Counted from the first letter of the stretch, positions 31,142 to 42,309 are shown. The stretch: 64,000 bases of DNA from Pseudomonas sp. LD120 (GCF_009861525.1 NZ_WVHL01000001.1:310001-374000); one strand, 5' to 3'. The notes: generated from the letters alone by a model not told the origin. Made by a program: numbers and translations.

Positions 31142-31522
31142 ATGTCCGATCCTCGTTATCAGGTCGATGTCAGCGTCGTCACTCGCTTTCTGGCAGACCA
31201 ATCGCAACCCGAGCAGAACCGCTTCGCTTTTGCCTACACCATCACCGTACAGAACAACGGCTCGCTTCCCGCCAAGCTGCTGTCCCGGCACTGGGTGATC
31301 ACCGACGGTGACGGGCATGTCGAAGAGGTCAGAGGTGCCGGGGTGGTTGGCCAACAGCCACTGATCGCCCCAGGCAAAAGCCACACCTACAGCAGCGGCA
31401 CCGTCATGACCACCCGGGTCGGCAATATGCAGGGCAGTTATCAGATGCTGGCCGAGGACGGCAAACAGTTCGACGCCATCATCGCGCCCTTCCGCCTCGC
31501 GGTCCCCGGAGCCCTGCACTGA
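31142..31522 (+). CDS. apaG: ApaG domain protein
   Basis: A 126-residue fibronectin-III-like protein (ApaG/DUF525). Visible are [37 protein letters not shown] and the glycine-rich [14 protein letters not shown] with YSSGTVM. Its role is unsettled; it is consistently cotranscribed with apaH. Its TGA shares one base with the apaH ATG. The 119 bases before it hold no obvious hairpin with a T-run. Confidence 0.93.
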   Translation: MSDPRYQVDVSVVTRFLADQSQPEQNRFAFAYTITVQNNGSLPAKLLSRHWVITDGDGHVEEVRGAGVVGQQPLIAPGKSHTYSSGTVMTTRVGNMQGSYQMLAEDGKQFDAIIAPFRLAVPGALH

Positions 31523-32391
31523 TGGCGACCTACGCCGTTGGCGATCTGCAGGGCTGCCTGGAGCCACTGCAGTGCCTGCTTGAACAAGTCGCCTTCGACC
31601 CCGCCAAGGATCGCCTGTGGCTGGTGGGCGACTTGGTCAATCGTGGCCCGCAATCCCTGGAAACCCTGCGCTACCTGTACTCGATCCGCGACTCGCTGGT
31701 TTGCGTACTGGGCAATCACGACCTGCACTTGCTCGCAGCCTGGCGCAACATTGAACGCCTGAAAAAATCCGACACCCTGAAGGAGATCCTTTCAGCAGCG
31801 GATTGCGAAGAATTGTTGCAGTGGCTACGCCAGCAAAAGCTGATGCACTACGACGAAACCCGCAATATCGCCCTGGTACACGCCGGCATCGCGCCACAGT
31901 GGTCCCTGAAGAAGGCCCTGAAGTGCGCCGCCGAGGTCGAAACAGCGCTGCAAGACGACAGCCTCTTCGAACCTTTTCTGGATGGCATGTACGGCAACGA
32001 CCCGGCGAAATGGGACAGTGAGCTCAAAGGCGTCACCCGCCTGCGAGTCATCACCAACTACTTCACCCGCATGCGTTTTTGCACCAGCGACGGCAAACTC
32101 GACCTCAAAAGCAAGGAAGGATTGGACACCGCGCCCCCCGGCTACGCGCCCTGGTTCAACCACAAAGAACGCAAGACCCGCGAGCTGAAGATCATCTTCG
32201 GTCACTGGGCAGCCCTGGAAGGCCACTGCAACGAGCCAGGCATCTTTGCCCTGGACAGCGGTTGTGTCTGGGGAGGCGCAATGACCCTGCTGAACGTCGA
32301 CACTGGCGTGCGCCTGACCTGTAACTGCAACGCCCAAGGCCATACAGCGCCTCTGTTCCCCGCCCCCTTGCCCGCCCCGACAACGCGCTAG
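31522..32391 (+). CDS. apaH: Bis(5'-nucleosyl)-tetraphosphatase, symmetrical
   Basis: A 289-residue calcineurin-type phosphoesterase that splits Ap4A into two ADP and removes Np4 RNA caps. Metal-binding motifs are [10 protein letters not shown] (GDxxG), [13 protein letters not shown] (GDxxxRG) and GNHDLH, with later histidines in LVHAGIAPQ and FGHWAALEG. It overlaps apaG by one base. Confidence 0.95.
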   Translation: MATYAVGDLQGCLEPLQCLLEQVAFDPAKDRLWLVGDLVNRGPQSLETLRYLYSIRDSLVCVLGNHDLHLLAAWRNIERLKKSDTLKEILSAADCEELLQWLRQQKLMHYDETRNIALVHAGIAPQWSLKKALKCAAEVETALQDDSLFEPFLDGMYGNDPAKWDSELKGVTRLRVITNYFTRMRFCTSDGKLDLKSKEGLDTAPPGYAPWFNHKERKTRELKIIFGHWAALEGHCNEPGIFALDSGCVWGGAMTLLNVDTGVRLTCNCNAQGHTAPLFPAPLPAPTTR

Positions 32392-32424
32392 ACAGCGCAG
32401 ACCAACAAGCCTCAGGAGCCCGCC

Positions 32425-32754
32425 ATGAGCGAATTCAAACGCATCCCCCCAGAACAGGCCCAGGCACTGCGCGAGCAAGGCGCGGTCGTAGTGGATATCC
32501 GCGACCCGCAAACCTATGCACTGAACCACATCAGCGGTTCCCGCCACCTGGACAACCACTCCATCTCCGACTTCATCCGCAGCGCCGACCTCGATGCCCC
32601 GCTGGTCGTGGTCTGCTATCACGGCAACTCCAGCCAGAGCGCAGCGGCGTATCTGGTCAGCCAGGGCTTTTCTGATGTGTATAGCCTTGATGGCGGCTTC
32701 GAACTGTGGCGCAACACTTATCCGACGGAAATCGCCCAAGGCACCGCCGAATAA
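32425..32754 (+). CDS. glpE: Thiosulfate sulfurtransferase GlpE
   Basis: A 109-residue single-domain rhodanese that transfers sulfane sulfur from thiosulfate to cyanide or thioredoxin. The active-site Cys64 is in [10 protein letters not shown], and the CDC25-like entry [14 protein letters not shown] is present. An AGGAG site precedes the ATG. It is the last gene of the apa cluster. Confidence 0.92.
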   Translation: MSEFKRIPPEQAQALREQGAVVVDIRDPQTYALNHISGSRHLDNHSISDFIRSADLDAPLVVVCYHGNSSQSAAAYLVSQGFSDVYSLDGGFELWRNTYPTEIAQGTAE

Positions 32755-32770
32755 TTTTTTCTGCAGCTCT

Positions 32771-32791
32771 AGCCCGCGTACTACGTGGGCT
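32771..32791 (+). terminator. Hairpin after glpE
   Basis: AGCCCGCGTA pairs with TACGTGGGCT with one G-T pair, 16 bases after the glpE stop. No T-run follows, so strength is uncertain. Confidence 0.4.
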
Positions 32792-32973
32792 CACGCGGCA
32801 CCAGACGAACGGTAGCGCGCAACTTATTCCCCATCTCTCCTTGACCTCTCGGATTCCGAACTATCCTTAGCCTCAGGCCATCCAAAACAGGGGAGAGCCG
32901 GTACACCGGCGGGCGGGTCATCGGTACTAGCTTTCAAGGTAGATAGCTTTGAAAGTGTTCTGGGGGGTAAACA

Positions 32974-32994
32974 GCAACTGGGCTTTTCAGTTGC
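32974..32994. promoter_or_regulatory. Inverted repeat upstream of prkA
   Basis: GCAACTG (32974-32980), 7-base spacer GGCTTTT, CAGTTGC (32988-32994), about 60 bases before the prkA start within a 299-base intergenic region. It may be an operator or a 5'-UTR hairpin. I see no confident -24/-12 or -35/-10 promoter in the region. Confidence 0.35.
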
Positions 32995-33053
32995 ATGCCA
33001 GCACTTGACTGACTGATCCGACGCCGGCTCCACGTATCGAGCGAGGTGACGTC

Positions 33054-34976
33054 ATGAGCATTTTTAGCCACTTCCAACAGCGTTTCGAATCTACACGCCA
33101 GGAAGAGTTTTCACTGCAGGAATACCTGGAGCTTTGCAAAAGCGACCGAAGCGCCTATGCCTCAGCCGCCGAACGGCTGCTAATGGCCATCGGCGAGCCC
33201 GAGCTGCTGGACACCTCGACCAACTCGAGACTGTCGCGAATTTTTTCCAACAAGGTCATTCGGCGCTATCCGGCCTTTGAAGACTTCCATGGCATGGAAG
33301 AGTGCATCGACCAGATCGTCTCCTACTTCCGCCACGCCGCTCAGGGCCTGGAAGAGAAGAAACAGATTCTTTACCTGCTGGGTCCGGTCGGGGGTGGTAA
33401 ATCCTCCCTGGCCGAAAAACTCAAACAACTGATCGAGAAAGTGCCTTTTTACGCCATCAAGGGCTCCCCGGTCTTTGAGTCGCCACTGGGCCTGTTCAAC
33501 GCCACGGAAGATGGCGCGATTCTCGAAGAGGACTTCGGCATTCCCCGTCGCTACCTCAACACAATCATGTCGCCCTGGGCGACCAAGCGTCTGTCGGAGT
33601 TCGGCGGCGACATCAGTCAGTTCCGGGTAGTGAAGCTGTATCCGTCGATCCTCAACCAGATCGCGGTGGCCAAGACCGAGCCAGGTGATGAGAACAACCA
33701 AGATATCTCGGCCCTGGTGGGCAAGGTGGATATCCGCAAGCTGGAAGAATTCCCTCAAAACGATGCCGACGCTTACAGCTACTCCGGGGCACTGTGCCGG
33801 GCCAACCAGGGCTTGATGGAATTCGTCGAAATGTTCAAGGCACCGATCAAGGTGCTGCATCCATTGCTGACCGCCACTCAAGAAGGCAATTACAACAGCA
33901 CCGAAGGCCTGGGGGCGATTCCGTTCACCGGCATCTTGCTGGCCCACTCCAACGAATCGGAGTGGCACACCTTCCGTAACAACAAGAACAACGAAGCCTT
34001 CATCGACCGGATCTATATCGTCAAGGTGCCTTACTGCCTGCGGGTCAGCGATGAGGTGAAGATTTACGACAAGTTGCTGTTCAACAGCTCGCTGGCCAAG
34101 GCCCACTGCGCCCCCGACACCCTGAAGATGCTGGCGCAATTTACTGTGCTCTCGCGCCTCAAAGAACCGGAAAACTCGAACATCTATTCGAAGATGCGGG
34201 TCTACGACGGCGAAAACCTCAAAGACACCGACCCCAAGGCCAAGTCGATCCAGGAATACCGTGACAGTGCGGGTGTCGACGAGGGCATGAACGGCCTGTC
34301 GACACGCTTCGCCTTCAAAATTCTGTCGAAAGTCTTCAACTTCGACCCCCATGAAGTCGCCGCCAACCCGGTGCACCTACTGTATGTACTGGAACAGCAG
34401 ATCGAGCAGGAACAATTCCAGGCCGAAACCCGCGAGCGCTACCTGCGATTTCTCAAGGAATACTTGGCGCCGCGCTACATCGAGTTCATCGGCAAGGAAA
34501 TCCAGACCGCGTACCTCGAGTCCTACAGCGAGTACGGCCAGAACATCTTCGACCGTTACGTACTCTATGCCGACTTCTGGATTCAGGATCAGGAGTACCG
34601 CGATCCGGAAACCGGCGAAATCCTCAACCGCGTAGCCCTCAACGAGGAGCTGGAGAAGATCGAAAAACCAGCTGGCATCAGCAACCCAAAAGATTTCCGC
34701 AACGAGATCGTCAACTTCGTACTGCGCGCCCGGGCCAACAACAATGGCAAGAACCCCACCTGGCTCAGCTACGAGAAACTGCGGGTGGTCATCGAAAAGA
34801 AAATGTTCTCCAACACCGAAGACCTGTTGCCGGTCATCAGCTTCAATGCCAAGGCCAGCAAGGAGGACCAGCAAAAACACAACGACTTCGTCACACGCAT
34901 GGTCGAGCGCGGTTACACCGACAAACAGGTACGACTGCTGTCCGAATGGTATCTGCGGGTCAGAAAATCGCAGTAA
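33054..34976 (+). CDS. prkA: Serine protein kinase PrkA (YeaG family)
   Basis: A 640-residue AAA+-type serine protein kinase/ATPase. The Walker A motif LLGPVGGGKSSLAEKL is near residue 108, the N-terminal AAA_PrkA domain covers about 20-390, and the C-terminal PrkA kinase-like domain about 400-635. In enterics YeaG is a stress and starvation kinase that works with YeaH; in pseudomonads the trio prkA-yeaH-spoVR is linked to stationary phase and RpoS. An AGGTG site precedes the ATG. Confidence 0.93.
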   Translation: MSIFSHFQQRFESTRQEEFSLQEYLELCKSDRSAYASAAERLLMAIGEPELLDTSTNSRLSRIFSNKVIRRYPAFEDFHGMEECIDQIVSYFRHAAQGLEEKKQILYLLGPVGGGKSSLAEKLKQLIEKVPFYAIKGSPVFESPLGLFNATEDGAILEEDFGIPRRYLNTIMSPWATKRLSEFGGDISQFRVVKLYPSILNQIAVAKTEPGDENNQDISALVGKVDIRKLEEFPQNDADAYSYSGALCRANQGLMEFVEMFKAPIKVLHPLLTATQEGNYNSTEGLGAIPFTGILLAHSNESEWHTFRNNKNNEAFIDRIYIVKVPYCLRVSDEVKIYDKLLFNSSLAKAHCAPDTLKMLAQFTVLSRLKEPENSNIYSKMRVYDGENLKDTDPKAKSIQEYRDSAGVDEGMNGLSTRFAFKILSKVFNFDPHEVAANPVHLLYVLEQQIEQEQFQAETRERYLRFLKEYLAPRYIEFIGKEIQTAYLESYSEYGQNIFDRYVLYADFWIQDQEYRDPETGEILNRVALNEELEKIEKPAGISNPKDFRNEIVNFVLRARANNNGKNPTWLSYEKLRVVIEKKMFSNTEDLLPVISFNAKASKEDQQKHNDFVTRMVERGYTDKQVRLLSEWYLRVRKSQ

Positions 34977-34994
34977 GGCAGTGAAGCAGCGATA

Positions 34995-35059
34995 AGCGGC
35001 AAGCTGGAAGCGCCAAGAACGCCCGTCGTCATTGCGCTTGTGGCTTGCAGCTTGACGCT
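34995..35059. repeat. Imperfect inverted repeat between prkA and yeaH
   Basis: The left arm 34995-35017 (AGCGGCAAGCTGGAAGC...) and right arm 35037-35059 (...GGCTTGCAGCTTGACGCT) pair over 23 positions with about five mismatches. The CAAGCTGCAAGC-like composition is that of a dispersed intergenic repeat of fluorescent pseudomonads. It sits inside the prkA-yeaH transcript. Confidence 0.65.
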
Positions 35060-35089
35060 GAGGTCTTGAAGCTGCCCGGAGGGCTCCCC

Positions 35090-36361
35090 ATGAGCTATGT
35101 GATCGACCGACGTCTCAATGGCAAGAACAAGAGCACGGTGAACCGTCAGCGGTTCCTGCGGCGTTACCGTGACCACATTAAAAAAGCGGTCGAAGAGGCC
35201 GTCAGCCGCCGCTCCATTACCGATATGGAGCATGGCGAACAAATCAGCATTCCGGGGCGCGACATCGACGAACCGGTGCTGCACCATGGCCGAGGTGGCA
35301 AGCAGACCGTGGTTCACCCCGGCAACAAAGAGTTCACCGCCGGTGAGCACATCGCCCGGCCTCAAGGGGGCGGAGGGGGCGGAGGGCGCGGCAAGGCCGG
35401 GAACTCCGGCGAGGGCATGGATGAGTTCGTCTTCCAGATCACTCAGGAAGAGTTCCTCGAGTTTATGTTCGAAGACCTGGAACTGCCCAACCTGGTCAAA
35501 CGCAACCTGACCGGCACCGACACCTTCAAGACCGTACGCGCAGGGATCAGCAACGAAGGCAACCCATCACGCATCAACATCATCCGCACCTTGCGCTCCG
35601 CCCACGCCCGACGCATTGCGCTGTCCGGCAGCAGCCGCGCCAAACTGAGGGAAGCCAAGGAGGAACTGGCACGCCTGAAACGGGAAGAGCCGGACAACTT
35701 CGGCGATATCCAGGAAGTCGAGGCAGAAATCGAGCGTCTCAGCGCGCGGATTCATCGGGTGCCGTTCCTCGACACCTTCGACCTCAAGTACAACCTGCTG
35801 GTGAAGCAGCCCAATCCCAGTTCCAAGGCCGTAATGTTCTGCCTGATGGACGTTTCCGGCTCTATGACCCAGGCGACCAAGGACATCGCCAAGCGCTTCT
35901 TCATCCTTTTGTACCTGTTCCTCAAACGCAACTACGACAAGATCGATGTAGTGTTCATCCGTCATCACACCAGCGCCCGGGAAGTAGACGAAGAAGAGTT
36001 CTTCTATTCACGGGAAACCGGCGGCACTATCGTATCCAGCGCCCTGAAGCTGATGCAGGAGATCATGGCCGAGCGCTACCCGAGCAATGAGTGGAACATC
36101 TACGCCGCCCAGGCTTCCGACGGCGACAACTGGAACGACGACTCTCCTATCTGCCGCGATATCCTGATCAACCAGATCATGCCGTTCGTGCAGTACTACA
36201 CCTATGTAGAGATCACCCCAAGGGAGCATCAGGCCCTGTGGTTCGAGTACGAGCGTATCGCCGAAGCCTTCTCCGAGACGTTCGCCCAGCAACAACTGGT
36301 TTCGGCCGGCGATATCTATCCGGTCTTCCGTGAACTCTTCCAGCGCAGGTTAGTGACATGA
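35090..36361 (+). CDS. YeaH/YhbH family protein (DUF444, vWA-like)
   Basis: A 423-residue DUF444 protein. A charged N-terminus ([18 protein letters not shown]) and a Gly-rich linker ([13 protein letters not shown] near residue 105) precede a C-terminal von Willebrand A-like fold with the metal-site pattern [12 protein letters not shown] near residue 265. It is the usual partner of PrkA. The start at 35090 ([11 protein letters not shown]) has GGAGG upstream and is preferred to 35045. Its stop overlaps the spoVR start by four bases. Confidence 0.92.
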   Translation: MSYVIDRRLNGKNKSTVNRQRFLRRYRDHIKKAVEEAVSRRSITDMEHGEQISIPGRDIDEPVLHHGRGGKQTVVHPGNKEFTAGEHIARPQGGGGGGGRGKAGNSGEGMDEFVFQITQEEFLEFMFEDLELPNLVKRNLTGTDTFKTVRAGISNEGNPSRINIIRTLRSAHARRIALSGSSRAKLREAKEELARLKREEPDNFGDIQEVEAEIERLSARIHRVPFLDTFDLKYNLLVKQPNPSSKAVMFCLMDVSGSMTQATKDIAKRFFILLYLFLKRNYDKIDVVFIRHHTSAREVDEEEFFYSRETGGTIVSSALKLMQEIMAERYPSNEWNIYAAQASDGDNWNDDSPICRDILINQIMPFVQYYTYVEITPREHQALWFEYERIAEAFSETFAQQQLVSAGDIYPVFRELFQRRLVT

Positions 36362-37920
36362 CCGCCAGAGAGCAGAAACGCCAACCCATCTCCACCGGCT
36401 CGGAATGGACGTTCGAGCTGATCCAGGCCTACGACCGCGAAATCAGCCGTATTGCGGCCCGCTATGCCCTGGACACCTACCCCAACCAGATCGAAGTGAT
36501 CACCGCCGAGCAAATGATGGATGCCTATGCTTCGGTGGGCATGCCTTTGGGTTATCACCACTGGTCCTACGGCAAACACTTTCTCAGCACGGAAAAGTCC
36601 TACAGTCGCGGCCAAATGGGGCTTGCCTACGAAATTGTCATCAACTCCGATCCCTGCATTGCTTATCTGATGGAGGAGAACACCATCTGCATGCAGGCCC
36701 TGGTGGTGGCCCACGCCTGTTATGGCCACAACAGTTTCTTCAAAGGCAACTACCTGTTTCGCTCTTGGACCGACGCCAGTTCGATCATTGATTACCTGGT
36801 GTTCGCCAAGCAGTACATCATGCAATGCGAGGAACGCCATGGCATCGATGCCGTGGAAGACCTGCTGGACTCCTGCCATGCGCTGATGAACTACGGCGTC
36901 GACCGCTACAAACGGCCCTATCCTATTTCCGCCGAAGAAGAACGGCGCCGGCAGAAAGACCGTGAAGAGCACCTGCAGAAACAGATCAACGACCTGTGGC
37001 GCACGATCCCTAAAGGCGCGGACAAGAACAGCGACAAAGACAATGCACGCTTTCCCTCCGAACCTCAGGAAAACATTCTGTATTTCATAGAGAAACACGC
37101 ACCATTGCTGGAGCCCTGGCAGCGGGAGATCGTGCGCATCGTGCGCAAGATCGCCCAGTACTTCTACCCACAGCGTCAAACCCAGGTAATGAACGAGGGC
37201 TGGGCTACATTCTGGCACTACACCCTGATGAACGACCTGTATGACGAGGGCCTGGTCACTGACGGGTTCATGATGGAGTTCCTCTCCTCCCACACCAGCG
37301 TGGTGTATCAACCGGGCTTCGACAGCCCCTACTACAACGGCATCAACCCTTATGCCCTGGGTTTCGCCATGTACCGCGATATCCGGCGCATGTGTGAGGA
37401 ACCGACCGAAGAGGACCGCCGCTGGTTCCCGGAACTGGCGGGTACCGATTGGCTGTCGAGCCTCAAATTCGCCATGAGCAGTTTCAAGGATGAGAGCTTC
37501 ATCCTGCAGTACCTTTCGCCCAAGGTGATCCGTGACCTCAAACTGTTCAGCATCATGGACGACGATCAGCGAGACGACCTGCTGGTTCCGGCGATCCATG
37601 ACGAAAGCGGTTATCGGATCATTCGTGAAACCCTGGCCGCGCAATACAATCTGGGTAACCGTGAACCCAACGTGCAGATCTGGAGCATCGACCGCCGCGG
37701 CGACCGCTCGCTGACTTTGCGCCATCAGCAACATGATCGAAAACCCTTGGGAGACTCCACCGATGAAGTACTCAAGCACCTGCACCGCCTCTGGGGCTTC
37801 GACATTCACCTGGAAACCCTGCAGGGCGATCAGGTGATGAAAACCCACCACGTGCCCCCCAGATCCGACCACAACGAAAATGACTACGGCCGACTGGACC
37901 TGGCGGTCATCCACCTCTGA
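36358..37920 (+). CDS. SpoVR family protein (YcgB)
   Basis: A 520-residue SpoVR/YcgB protein. The family signature regions [27 protein letters not shown] and [11 protein letters not shown] are intact, the last resembling a metallopeptidase helix. Function is unknown, but it is conserved behind yeaH and expressed under starvation in related bacteria. It is translationally coupled to yeaH by an ATGA overlap, making prkA-yeaH-spoVR one operon. Confidence 0.92.
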   Translation: MTAREQKRQPISTGSEWTFELIQAYDREISRIAARYALDTYPNQIEVITAEQMMDAYASVGMPLGYHHWSYGKHFLSTEKSYSRGQMGLAYEIVINSDPCIAYLMEENTICMQALVVAHACYGHNSFFKGNYLFRSWTDASSIIDYLVFAKQYIMQCEERHGIDAVEDLLDSCHALMNYGVDRYKRPYPISAEEERRRQKDREEHLQKQINDLWRTIPKGADKNSDKDNARFPSEPQENILYFIEKHAPLLEPWQREIVRIVRKIAQYFYPQRQTQVMNEGWATFWHYTLMNDLYDEGLVTDGFMMEFLSSHTSVVYQPGFDSPYYNGINPYALGFAMYRDIRRMCEEPTEEDRRWFPELAGTDWLSSLKFAMSSFKDESFILQYLSPKVIRDLKLFSIMDDDQRDDLLVPAIHDESGYRIIRETLAAQYNLGNREPNVQIWSIDRRGDRSLTLRHQQHDRKPLGDSTDEVLKHLHRLWGFDIHLETLQGDQVMKTHHVPPRSDHNENDYGRLDLAVIHL

Positions 37921-37986
37921 CCCCAGAAACAAGCCTCCGCAAGCGTGACGCAAGGGTTATCCTGTCGCGCTAACGGAGGTTTTTTT

Positions 37987-39216
37987 ATGCGGATTTACAA
38001 AGTCGGCGGCGCCGTGCGAGACCGCCTGCTGGGCAGGCCTGTCACCGATATCGACTGGGTGGTGGTCGGCGCCAGCGCCGATGAAATGCTCGCCAAGGGT
38101 TTTCGGCCAGTCGGTACCGACTTCCCGGTATTTTTACACCCCAAGAGCGGCGAGGAATATGCCCTGGCCCGGACCGAGCGCAAGAGCGGACGGGGTTATG
38201 GCGGTTTCACCTTTCACGCCAGCCCGGAAGTCACCCTGGAAGAAGACCTGATTCGCCGCGACCTGACGATCAACGCCATGGCCGAGGATGCTCAGGGAGT
38301 GCTCAGCGACCCCTATAACGGTCAGAAGGATCTGGAAAACCGAATTTTACGCCACGTTTCCCCGGCTTTCGCCGAAGATCCACTGCGCGTATTACGGGTT
38401 GCACGCTTTGCTGCACGCTATGCCGACCTGGGTTTCAGCGTCGCGCCGCAAACCCTTGAACTGATGCGTCAACTCAGCGAATCAGGCGAGCTTCAAGCGC
38501 TGACGGCGGAACGCAGTTGGAAGGAAATCTCTCGCGCCCTCATGGAAGAACAGCCCCAGGTGTTTATCCAGGTATTACGTGACTGCGGTGCCCTAGCGGT
38601 ACTGATGCCAGAGGTGGATGCCTTGTTTGGGGTTCCGCAGCCAGCAGCCCACCACCCAGAAATAGACACCGGGTTGCACACCCTCAGCGTTTTGCAGCAA
38701 GCGGCCCAGCATCAGCAACCGCTCAATGTACGCTGGGCCTGCCTGCTGCATGACCTCGGCAAAGGCTTGACCCCTCAAGCAGAATGGCCACGGCATATTG
38801 GCCACGAACACAGAGGGCTTGAGTTGATCAAGGCAGTCAACGAGCGATTCAAGGCACCTCGTGAGTGCCAGGAACTGGCGCTGCTGGTGGGGCAATATCA
38901 CACTCATGCCCACAAGGCTCAGGAACTGAAGGCTTCGACGCTGCTTGAGCTGCTGCAAAGCTTCGATGTGTTCCGCCGACCGCAGCGTTTTGAAGAGTTC
39001 GTGGCGGCCTGCGAAATGGATGCTCGCGGACGCCTCGGCCTGGAGTCGCGAGCGTACCCCCAAGCGGCATATCTACGCGCAGCCGCCAGCGCGGCTCGCG
39101 CGGTAGCCGTTCAACCGCTGCTGGAACAGGGTTTCAAAGGTCCACAATTGGGGGAGGCACTGAGACTGGAACGCCTTAAGGCAATCAAGGCTTACAAGGA
39201 ACAGCACGCGCCTTGA
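37987..39216 (+). CDS. cca: Multifunctional CCA tRNA nucleotidyltransferase
   Basis: A 409-residue class II CCA-adding enzyme. The nucleotidyltransferase motif [23 protein letters not shown] opens the protein, [10 protein letters not shown] follows near residue 94, and a C-terminal HD domain is present (HDLGKG near residue 255), giving the phosphatase/phosphodiesterase functions of the E. coli type. The ATG at 37987 follows ACGGAGG; the longer open frame to 37945 is rejected. Confidence 0.95.
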   Translation: MRIYKVGGAVRDRLLGRPVTDIDWVVVGASADEMLAKGFRPVGTDFPVFLHPKSGEEYALARTERKSGRGYGGFTFHASPEVTLEEDLIRRDLTINAMAEDAQGVLSDPYNGQKDLENRILRHVSPAFAEDPLRVLRVARFAARYADLGFSVAPQTLELMRQLSESGELQALTAERSWKEISRALMEEQPQVFIQVLRDCGALAVLMPEVDALFGVPQPAAHHPEIDTGLHTLSVLQQAAQHQQPLNVRWACLLHDLGKGLTPQAEWPRHIGHEHRGLELIKAVNERFKAPRECQELALLVGQYHTHAHKAQELKASTLLELLQSFDVFRRPQRFEEFVAACEMDARGRLGLESRAYPQAAYLRAAASAARAVAVQPLLEQGFKGPQLGEALRLERLKAIKAYKEQHAP

Positions 39217-39221
39217 ACATA

Positions 39222-39250
39222 GGGCGGGTAGGCTCAAGCCCTGCCCGCCC
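39222..39250. terminator. Hairpin between convergent cca and folK
   Basis: GGGCGGG (39222-39228) pairs with CCCGCCC (39244-39250), with an inner GGCT/AGCC stem. It sits between two stop codons and can serve both genes, though it lacks T-runs. Confidence 0.55.
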
Positions 39251-39266
39251 ATCGCAATGACAGAAG

Positions 39267-39782
39267 CTATAAAGCCGCAGGCGTAAGTTGCCGACCACGC
39301 CATTCAAAGGCCACCGGCGCCAGCACCTGATCGATCTGCGCCTCCCCCCACAGCACGCTGAAACACTGGCCCGCCAACGGATGAACCCGGTCGGGCGCCA
39401 TCAGCGATAGCGGCCAAAGCACAAAGGCGTTCTTCAAAATTTCCGCTCGAGGCAGAATCAGACCGTCGAAATTGCCAGTCAGGTCACCGTACAGCAGCAC
39501 ATCGATGTCCAATGGCAAACCTTTACGGTCTGGGGCGTAACGGCCGTTGTCCGCCTCGATGAGCTTTAATCGACGATCGAGATCAGCCAGCGACAAATCG
39601 GTAAAGGCGGTCACCACCAAGTTGAAGAACGGACCACTCTTGATCCCTACAGGCTGGCTTTCGAACACTGGCGAGCAGCGTATATCCACCAAAAAGCCAG
39701 CCAGGGCATCGAGCCCGGCACACAGGTGAACCTCACGCTCGATATTGCTACCCAGCCCCAGAAACACCTGAGTCAGCGACAT
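39267..39782 (-). CDS. folK: 2-amino-4-hydroxy-6-hydroxymethyldihydropteridine pyrophosphokinase
   Basis: A 171-residue HPPK of folate synthesis. Motifs FLGLGSNIEREVHL, the VGIKSGPFFNLVV strand, and the ATP/metal loop GLPLDIDVLLYGD are present, with LILPRAEI near residue 115. The start at 39782 ([12 protein letters not shown]) gives the family length. It overlaps the folB end by ten bases, forming folB-folK. Confidence 0.92.
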   Translation of the reverse strand: MSLTQVFLGLGSNIEREVHLCAGLDALAGFLVDIRCSPVFESQPVGIKSGPFFNLVVTAFTDLSLADLDRRLKLIEADNGRYAPDRKGLPLDIDVLLYGDLTGNFDGLILPRAEILKNAFVLWPLSLMAPDRVHPLAGQCFSVLWGEAQIDQVLAPVAFEWRGRQLTPAAL

Positions 39783-40126
39783 CCGCGCTCGATCTCCACA
39801 CCCACACCCGTGGCAGCCGGAACGGCACCTGGCTTGGTCAGCTTCAAGCGCAACCAAGGGATGTGAAATTCACTCATCAACACTTCGGCAAGACGCTCGG
39901 CAAAGGTCTCCACCAACTGGTACTGAGCCTGCTCGGCGAACGCCTGAATGCGGGCAGAGACGCTGGCATAATCCAACGCCAGCGTCAGATCGTCCCCTGC
40001 CGCGGCCGGACGATTGTCCCAGGCAAAGCTCAGATCAAGACGCAGGCACTGTCGGATGCCTCGCTCCCAGTCATAGGCACCAATCACAGTGTCCACTTCC
40101 AGTCCTTCGATAAACACTCTGTCCAA
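39773..40126 (-). CDS. folB: Dihydroneopterin aldolase
   Basis: A 117-residue FolB that converts dihydroneopterin to 6-hydroxymethyldihydropterin. It begins [21 protein letters not shown] and has [10 protein letters not shown] and the catalytic-lysine region [16 protein letters not shown] start at 40126 is chosen since GGAGAAGAG lies 4-12 bases upstream and family members start at this point; the open frame also offers a TTG at 40150. A TTG start here would limit translation. Confidence 0.9.
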   Translation of the reverse strand: MDRVFIEGLEVDTVIGAYDWERGIRQCLRLDLSFAWDNRPAAAGDDLTLALDYASVSARIQAFAEQAQYQLVETFAERLAEVLMSEFHIPWLRLKLTKPGAVPAATGVGVEIERGCR

Positions 40127-40200
40127 GCACTCTTCTCCGCAGCACGACAAGGGCGCAATGCGCCGTTAGAATCAGGGCGTCCTCGCCCGGAATAGTTAGC

Positions 40201-40770
40201 ATGTTTTGGTTACTGGCGATTCTCGCCTACCTGCTCGGCTCTCTGTCCTTCGCCATTTTGCTCAGCCGCCTCACGGGTAATCCCGACCCGCGAATGAGTG
40301 GTTCGGGTAATGCCGGCGCCACCAACATGCTGCGCCTGGCCGGCAGAAAACTCGCTGTCCTGACCTTGCTGGGAGACCTGTGCAAGGGCTTGCTACCCGT
40401 GCTGATCGCCAACCTCGCAGGACTTTCACCGCACCAACAGGCCTGGATCGGGCTCTATGCCGTACTCGGTCACCTGTTTCCACTGTACTTTCGCTTCCGT
40501 GGTGGCAAAGGTGTCGCCACCGCCGCCGGCATGCTGCTGGGACTCTATCCCCCAGCCGCATTGCTAGCCGTCACCGCCTGGGCGCTGACCTTCTACCTCA
40601 CTCGCACCAGCTCGCTGGCGGCCTTGATTGCGACGCCCCTGACCCTGCCACTGCTGGCCTGGCAAAAGCCTGAGGCGCTGCTGCCGATGAGCGTGCTCAC
40701 GTTGCTGATCGTCTGGCGCCATCGCGGCAATTTACGCGACCTGTTTGCCGGGCGCGAACGGCATTTTTGA
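40201..40770 (+). CDS. plsY: Glycerol-3-phosphate acyltransferase PlsY
   Basis: A 189-residue membrane acyltransferase that uses acyl-phosphate to acylate glycerol-3-phosphate. Its three signature loops are visible: [12 protein letters not shown] with [17 protein letters not shown], then the glycine-rich [20 protein letters not shown], then the C-terminal [16 protein letters not shown]. Five hydrophobic segments. It is divergent from folB and convergent with tsaD. Confidence 0.94.
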   Translation: MFWLLAILAYLLGSLSFAILLSRLTGNPDPRMSGSGNAGATNMLRLAGRKLAVLTLLGDLCKGLLPVLIANLAGLSPHQQAWIGLYAVLGHLFPLYFRFRGGKGVATAAGMLLGLYPPAALLAVTAWALTFYLTRTSSLAALIATPLTLPLLAWQKPEALLPMSVLTLLIVWRHRGNLRDLFAGRERHF

Positions 40771-40817
40771 ATCCCGCAAATGAGACTTTTTCAACTTGAC
40801 GGGCGCCTGCACACTGA

Positions 40818-41843
40818 TCAAAGCGCTGACAACTGCTCCATCGGCCAGCGCGCCTGCACACTAATCGCCAGGCTTTCCTGCTGCCCGGCCTGCAAACGCT
40901 GACAGCCAGCAAAAGCAATCATCGCGCCGTTATCGGTACAAAACTCAGGACGGGCATAAAACACATTGCCCTTCATTTCAGCGAGCATTTTTTCCAGAGA
41001 AGCCCGTAACGCCTTGTTGGCGCTCACGCCTCCGGCAATCACCAGACGCTTGAGACCGGTCTGCTTCAAGGCCCGTTTGCATTTGATGGTCAGAGTTTCC
41101 ACCACCGCCTGCTGGAACGCGAGAGAGATGTCGCAACGGGTTTGCTCACCGTCGTCTCCAGCGCTGACGCACTGCTGCCAAGTGTTTAACGCAAAGGTTT
41201 TCAAACCACTGAAGCTGAAATCCAAACCAGGGCGGTCAGTCATAGGCCGGGGAAACACAAAGCGCCCCGCCAGACCTTGAGTCGCCAGACGCGCGATCTC
41301 GGGACCGCCAGGATAATTCAGGCCAATCATCTTCGCTGTCTTGTCGAATGCCTCGCCGGCAGCGTCATCCAGAGTCTCGCCCAACAGCTCGTATTGGCCG
41401 ATGCCATCGACCCGAACCAACTGGGTGTGACCGCCGGAAACCAACAAAGCGACGAACGGAAACTCCGGCGGCTGCTCTTCTAGCATAGGCGCCAGCAAGT
41501 GGCCTTCCATGTGATGCACGCCCAGGGCTGGAATCCCCCAAGCAAAGGCCAGCGCCTGGGCACAAGAAGCACCGACCAGCAAGGCACCTACCAAGCCGGG
41601 ACCGGCAGTGTAGGCTATAGCATCGATCTCGGTGGCCACGCAGTCCGCCTCCGCCAGCACCTGGCGGATCAGCGGCAGCATGCGCTTGACGTGATCACGG
41701 GAGGCCAGCTCCGGCACCACACCACCGTAGACGCGATGCAAGTCGATCTGACTGAACAGCGCGTCGGCCAGCAGGCCGCGCTCACTGTCGTAAAGCGCGA
41801 CGCCGGTTTCGTCGCAGGACGTTTCTAATCCCAGTACTAGCAT
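40818..41843 (-). CDS. tsaD: tRNA N6-adenosine threonylcarbamoyltransferase
   Basis: A 341-residue Kae1/TsaD protein that makes the t6A base at position 37 of ANN-decoding tRNAs with TsaB, TsaC and TsaE. The metal-binding HxxxH is in [12 protein letters not shown] near residue 111, and [16 protein letters not shown] and [11 protein letters not shown] are typical. It is divergent from rpsU, the conserved neighbourhood. Confidence 0.96.
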   Translation of the reverse strand: MLVLGLETSCDETGVALYDSERGLLADALFSQIDLHRVYGGVVPELASRDHVKRMLPLIRQVLAEADCVATEIDAIAYTAGPGLVGALLVGASCAQALAFAWGIPALGVHHMEGHLLAPMLEEQPPEFPFVALLVSGGHTQLVRVDGIGQYELLGETLDDAAGEAFDKTAKMIGLNYPGGPEIARLATQGLAGRFVFPRPMTDRPGLDFSFSGLKTFALNTWQQCVSAGDDGEQTRCDISLAFQQAVVETLTIKCKRALKQTGLKRLVIAGGVSANKALRASLEKMLAEMKGNVFYARPEFCTDNGAMIAFAGCQRLQAGQQESLAISVQARWPMEQLSAL

Positions 41844-42042
41844 GGGTTTGCGCCTTGTAGAGGCTGAATTCGAAGGCGCGCATAATAGTCGCCACTCCCG
41901 CGCCCGACCAGCGGTTTTCGATCAGAGGCTTTGCATTCCGAGCGTTGAGGGGTTAACATCCGCAACCCTTAAAAACCGACGACCTCAGCCGCGATTTTGC
42001 GACGAGAACGTTGACCCCGGTAATGAATGAAGGTAGCTCTGG

Positions 42043-42258
42043 ATGCCAGCCGTCAAAGTTAAAGAGAACGAACCCTTCGACGTAGCTCTGCGTCGTTTCA
42101 AGCGCTCCTGCGAAAAAGCCGGTGTTCTGGCTGAAGTTCGTAGCCGCGAATTTTACGAGAAGCCGACTTCTGAGCGTAAGCGCAAAGCAGCTGCTGCTGT
42201 TAAGCGTCACGCCAAGAAAGTTCAGCGCGAACAGCGCCGCGCCGTACGCCTGTACTAA
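42043..42258 (+). CDS. rpsU: 30S ribosomal protein bS21
   Basis: A 71-residue basic ribosomal protein, [20 protein letters not shown] at its start and an Arg/Lys-rich tail. It is the first gene of the macromolecular synthesis operon rpsU-dnaG-rpoD, which ties translation, replication and transcription initiation. The 199-base region to tsaD must hold its promoter; I cannot place it with confidence. Confidence 0.97.
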
Positions 42259-42288
42259 TACACAGACGTTCGCTGCAAGCTTCTGCCA

Positions 42289-42309
42289 AGCCCGGCCCTC
42301 AGCCGGGCT
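42289..42309 (+). terminator. Hairpin between rpsU and dnaG
   Basis: AGCCCGGC (42289-42296) pairs perfectly with GCCGGGCT (42302-42309), loop CCTCA. In E. coli a partial terminator lies at the same place and keeps dnaG low relative to rpsU. No T-run follows, so it may be an attenuator or an RNA-processing site. Confidence 0.65.
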
